From assembly GCA_964631175.1 (NCBI GenBank), contig CAZVWH010000042.1:1-22226 (forward strand): DNA of 22,226 nucleotides, in the 5' to 3' direction. Both the position numbers and the translations under genes were made by a program. Positions 20,299 to 22,226 of the stretch are shown piece by piece; the first letter of the stretch is position 1, and every line of letters starts with the position of its first letter. This stretch comes from CAZVWH01 sp964631175. Its GTDB lineage: Bacteria; Planctomycetota; Phycisphaerae; Sedimentisphaerales; Anaerobacaceae. Under the pieces are notes generated by a model, which made no database searches, was not told the origin of the DNA, and was given only the letters and a program-made list of their open reading frames with translations.

Positions 20299-20509
20299 AA
20301 ATGTAAAATGCAACAAGGCTCTTGAAAAAATGCTTTTGCTATTCTGTGGATTAAGGTTACATTATTTTTTTAAATTTGAAGATATAGAACTCAATGATGA
20401 CAAGTGAGAGTAGAGATAAATAATGAATGATAATTGAGAGAAGGGATTACTCTATAAATATATATTTTATCTTTATAATTCTGGGGTATCAGAGGAGATA
20501 AAGTGCAAA

Positions 20510-21211
20510 ATGAAAGATAATCAAGGGAAAATAATTAAACAGAAAATCAAAGAGCTAAAGAGTCTAAATAAGGAATTAGGCTCTAGGAACTACATCGAAC
20601 TATATAGCCTATATGCAACATGTGAACGTTCGTTTATTAAATATAATTCACTCTTGGCTCGCTCAATAGCATGTAAGGATGACGAAAAAAAGACAGAAAT
20701 GATTCTCGAACGGTTTTCCTGTAGAGACATTGTGATTGTTTTTTCACACCTTTTCTTGGAGGCAGTAATTTACGATTACGGTGCGATAAACACTTCCGGC
20801 TCATATATGAAAAAGTATGTTGATAAGTTGGACTTCCTTGCAAAGTGGGTTGTAGTTCCTCGTTTGGTGACAGGCAATTCCTTTCCCACTGGTTCTCAAG
20901 CATATGAGTTGTTAGGGAAGCTTGTTAAGGCCAGGAATGGCTTAGTACATTTCAAAACCAAGCAGCTTTCGGAAGGAAATCTCCTCGAAGATATGGAAAG
21001 CATGATAGAAGGTAGAATACATGTCTCTGAGTGCTTTGATTGTATGAGTGAGGCTTTATTTGAGCTATCCAAGTTGGGGGAGAAAAAGTGGGCTTTATTC
21101 CAATGGGGTTTTGTAAAGTTCCTCACAGAAAAGTCATACAAAAGGGTTGAAGAGGCTACTACGGAAGCTATCCGCAGCTCATTGGGTATCAACGAAAGTG
21201 GAAGTGAATGA
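20510..21211 (+). CDS. Hypothetical protein with HEPN-like R-N-x3-H motif
   Basis: A 233-residue, Lys-rich, mostly helical protein without signal peptide or membrane segments, in an AT-rich stretch. The segment LLGKLVKARNGLVHFKTK (Arg142-Asn143...His147) fits the R-x4-H catalytic motif of HEPN ribonucleases, which typically has Asn after Arg and lies at the start of a helix. Whether the whole fold is HEPN cannot be shown here. ATG 20510 is preceded by AGAGGAG at a slightly long spacing (12 nt). No nucleotidyltransferase or antitoxin partner is directly adjacent. It ends 253 bp before the convergent repeat-protein gene. Alternatives are an abortive-infection-like or surface-related helical protein. 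Confidence 0.65.
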   Translation: MKDNQGKIIKQKIKELKSLNKELGSRNYIELYSLYATCERSFIKYNSLLARSIACKDDEKKTEMILERFSCRDIVIVFSHLFLEAVIYDYGAINTSGSYMKKYVDKLDFLAKWVVVPRLVTGNSFPTGSQAYELLGKLVKARNGLVHFKTKQLSEGNLLEDMESMIEGRIHVSECFDCMSEALFELSKLGEKKWALFQWGFVKFLTEKSYKRVEEATTEAIRSSLGINESGSE

Positions 21212-21347
21212 AAAGAAGACCAGTGACGGCGAACTATTAATGTTGAGAAAGTCCAGAGAAGGGTAATTATTCCTATTAAAATGTCCGCATAGGTAAAAGC
21301 CAATCCTACCCTTGCCAAATTGCGCCTTGGTCACGCCCTTATTGAAG

Positions 21348-21440
21348 CTACTCTGTAATCCATTGTTCACAGAAAGCAGTTAAATCCCGCTCATCAATTC
21401 TTTTATCGTCAATCAAATCTGCGATGGTGGGATTACTATC
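21348..21440 (-). pseudogene. Dockerin-like tail fragment downstream of the repeat protein
   Basis: On the minus strand 30 codons read PTIADLIDDKRIDERDLTAF and then CEQWITE, ending at TAG (21348-21350). A-D-L-x-x-D-x-x-I-D-x-x-D-L-x-x-F-C-x-x-W matches the second half of dockerin-type calcium-binding tails common at Planctomycetota protein C-termini. It is in the same frame as the upstream repeat protein, but five stop codons lie between, the first at 21465-21467. It looks like a decayed tail of that protein or of a neighbour. Confidence 0.55.
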
Positions 21441-21464
21441 CTATTGCTATTAAATCGTTTAGAT

Positions 21465-22226
21465 TCAAAAGTCATTTAAACCCATTAATTCATCAGGTGC
21501 ATCTTCTCCTGAGTCTACCATTGATCCTATTTCGCCGAAGATGCCCCAACCTGCTCCGTCTTGGCCATCGCTTTGCCATACAGTGACAAATTCGCCATTA
21601 TCACTTAACGCGATATCCGGATATCTCTGATCGCTTTCTACGAAACTGTTTAGCTGAAATTCATCGCCGATTGGCTGGCCTAAGCTGTCAAATCGTTGGC
21701 AGAATATATCTCTCTCGACCGTGCTTGATTCAATCTCGCTTTCCCACACAATCACAAACTCACCCATATTGTTCATCGCAACCTGCGGATACTGCTGCGC
21801 ATCGGCCAGTGCTGTATTAGCGATGAACTGCTCGCCCAATGGTGTGCCGTTAGGATCAAACAACCGAGCGTGAACATCATCATCACTGGCATGGTTTGGG
21901 TCTCCATCCCAAGCTACCACAAAGTAGCCATTTGCATCCATAGCGATTGAAGGCCGAGTGATGGTGTTAAACTTAATTGTGCTCGCATCCAAAGGTTTGG
22001 TCCTTGCTGAGCCATCGGCATTATACAGCCGGACCATTATTAAGTTGTTACTGCTGCCGTCTTCCATCCAAACAACTGCGAATTTTCCATTTGGGTCCAT
22101 AGCAACATCCGGGTATCGGCAATCGTCCAGCAAGCTAACCTCAAACTCTTCGCTGACAGCTAAACCGTTTGCATCGAATAATTGACAGGATACAACAGTT
22201 GTATCTATCTCTAACCTCTCGCTTTC
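21465..22226 (-). CDS. Repeat protein of ~55-residue beta units, 5' end outside the window
   Basis: At least 253 codons run off the right edge with no start needed inside the window; the first visible residues are ESERLEIDTT. The sequence repeats a unit with the pattern Y-P-x-V-A-M-x-x-x-G-x-F-V-V-V-W followed by x-R-L-F-D-x-x-G-x-x-x-G-x-x-F-x-x-N, about 55 residues per copy. Four copies are visible (RYPDVAMDPNGKFAVVW, TRPSIAMDANGYFVVAW, QYPQVAMNNMGEFVIVW, RYPDIALSDNGEFVTVW). This has the look of an extracellular beta-propeller built from one repeat. The role is unknown; adhesion or surface structure is an inference. The C-terminus ends abruptly after a Glu/Asp-rich tail. Confidence 0.8.
   Translation of the reverse strand, partial: ESERLEIDTTVVSCQLFDANGLAVSEEFEVSLLDDCRYPDVAMDPNGKFAVVWMEDGSSNNLIMVRLYNADGSARTKPLDASTIKFNTITRPSIAMDANGYFVVAWDGDPNHASDDDVHARLFDPNGTPLGEQFIANTALADAQQYPQVAMNNMGEFVIVWESEIESSTVERDIFCQRFDSLGQPIGDEFQLNSFVESDQRYPDIALSDNGEFVTVWQSDGQDGAGWGIFGEIGSMVDSGEDAPDELMGLNDF

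Overview
The window looks like a chromosomal piece of an environmental bacterium of moderate GC, most plausibly from the Planctomycetota (Phycisphaerae/Sedimentisphaerales-like). This is an inference, not a proof. It rests on a large two-PurS-domain PurL, a secreted TIM-barrel-type hydrolase candidate, a dockerin-like C-terminal fragment, long repeat-rich extracellular proteins, and intergenic and even intragenic short palindromic repeats of the 'PSTSLRAG' kind. There is no rRNA, CRISPR array, integrase or recognisable insertion sequence. One tRNA gene (anticodon CAT) is present.

Layout. 1-1150: a repeat-rich start with a 3' remnant of a cysteine synthase gene, then a MntA/HepT (nucleotidyltransferase/HEPN) toxin-antitoxin pair whose hepT is broken by an in-frame TAG. 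1138-5856 (minus): a likely three-gene operon, an MlaE-type permease, an MlaF-type ATPase and a 971-aa FAD plus Fe-S oxidoreductase of the GlcD/GlcF fusion (YdiJ-like) type, with a good TTGACA promoter upstream. 5857-6384: a gene-free region with two strong hairpins and a possible gene-end fragment. 6385-8000 (plus): a fused threonylcarbamoyl-AMP synthase/low-molecular-weight phosphatase followed at once by rpiB; this recalls the ywlC-ywlE-ywlF order of Bacillus. 8094-9889 (minus): a coiled-coil lipoprotein and accA. 10128-11708 (plus): tyrA and an unrecognised AT-rich gene.

11738-16061 (plus): a repeat cluster, a DUF2283 protein, purL and purQ (formylglycinamidine ribonucleotide synthase; PurS is fused twice to the N-terminus of PurL), then tRNA-CAT. 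16212-18128: a secreted protein of TIM-barrel glycosidase type. 18129-18600: a gene-free region with another dispersed repeat. 18601-19162: a two-gene module of a small helical protein and a DUF6036-type nucleotidyltransferase with overlapping ends. 19214-20128: a Tat-exported aldo/keto reductase. 20137-20298: a 3' remnant of a DHH phosphoesterase gene. 20510-21211: an AT-rich gene with a HEPN-like R-N-x3-H motif. 21465-22226 (minus, runs off the window): a repeat protein of about 55-residue units, followed beyond its stop by a dockerin-like tail fragment.

Two themes stand out. First, housekeeping genes (the oxidoreductase, mlaF, purL) carry in-frame insertions that look like members of a dispersed palindromic repeat family. 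Second, the gaps between genes contain 3' ends of otherwise absent genes (cysteine synthase, DHH phosphoesterase, a dockerin-like tail), which points to ongoing gene decay or recombination. Nucleotidyltransferase and HEPN-type genes recur three times (406-1046, 18601-19162, 20510-21211), each in an accessory setting.
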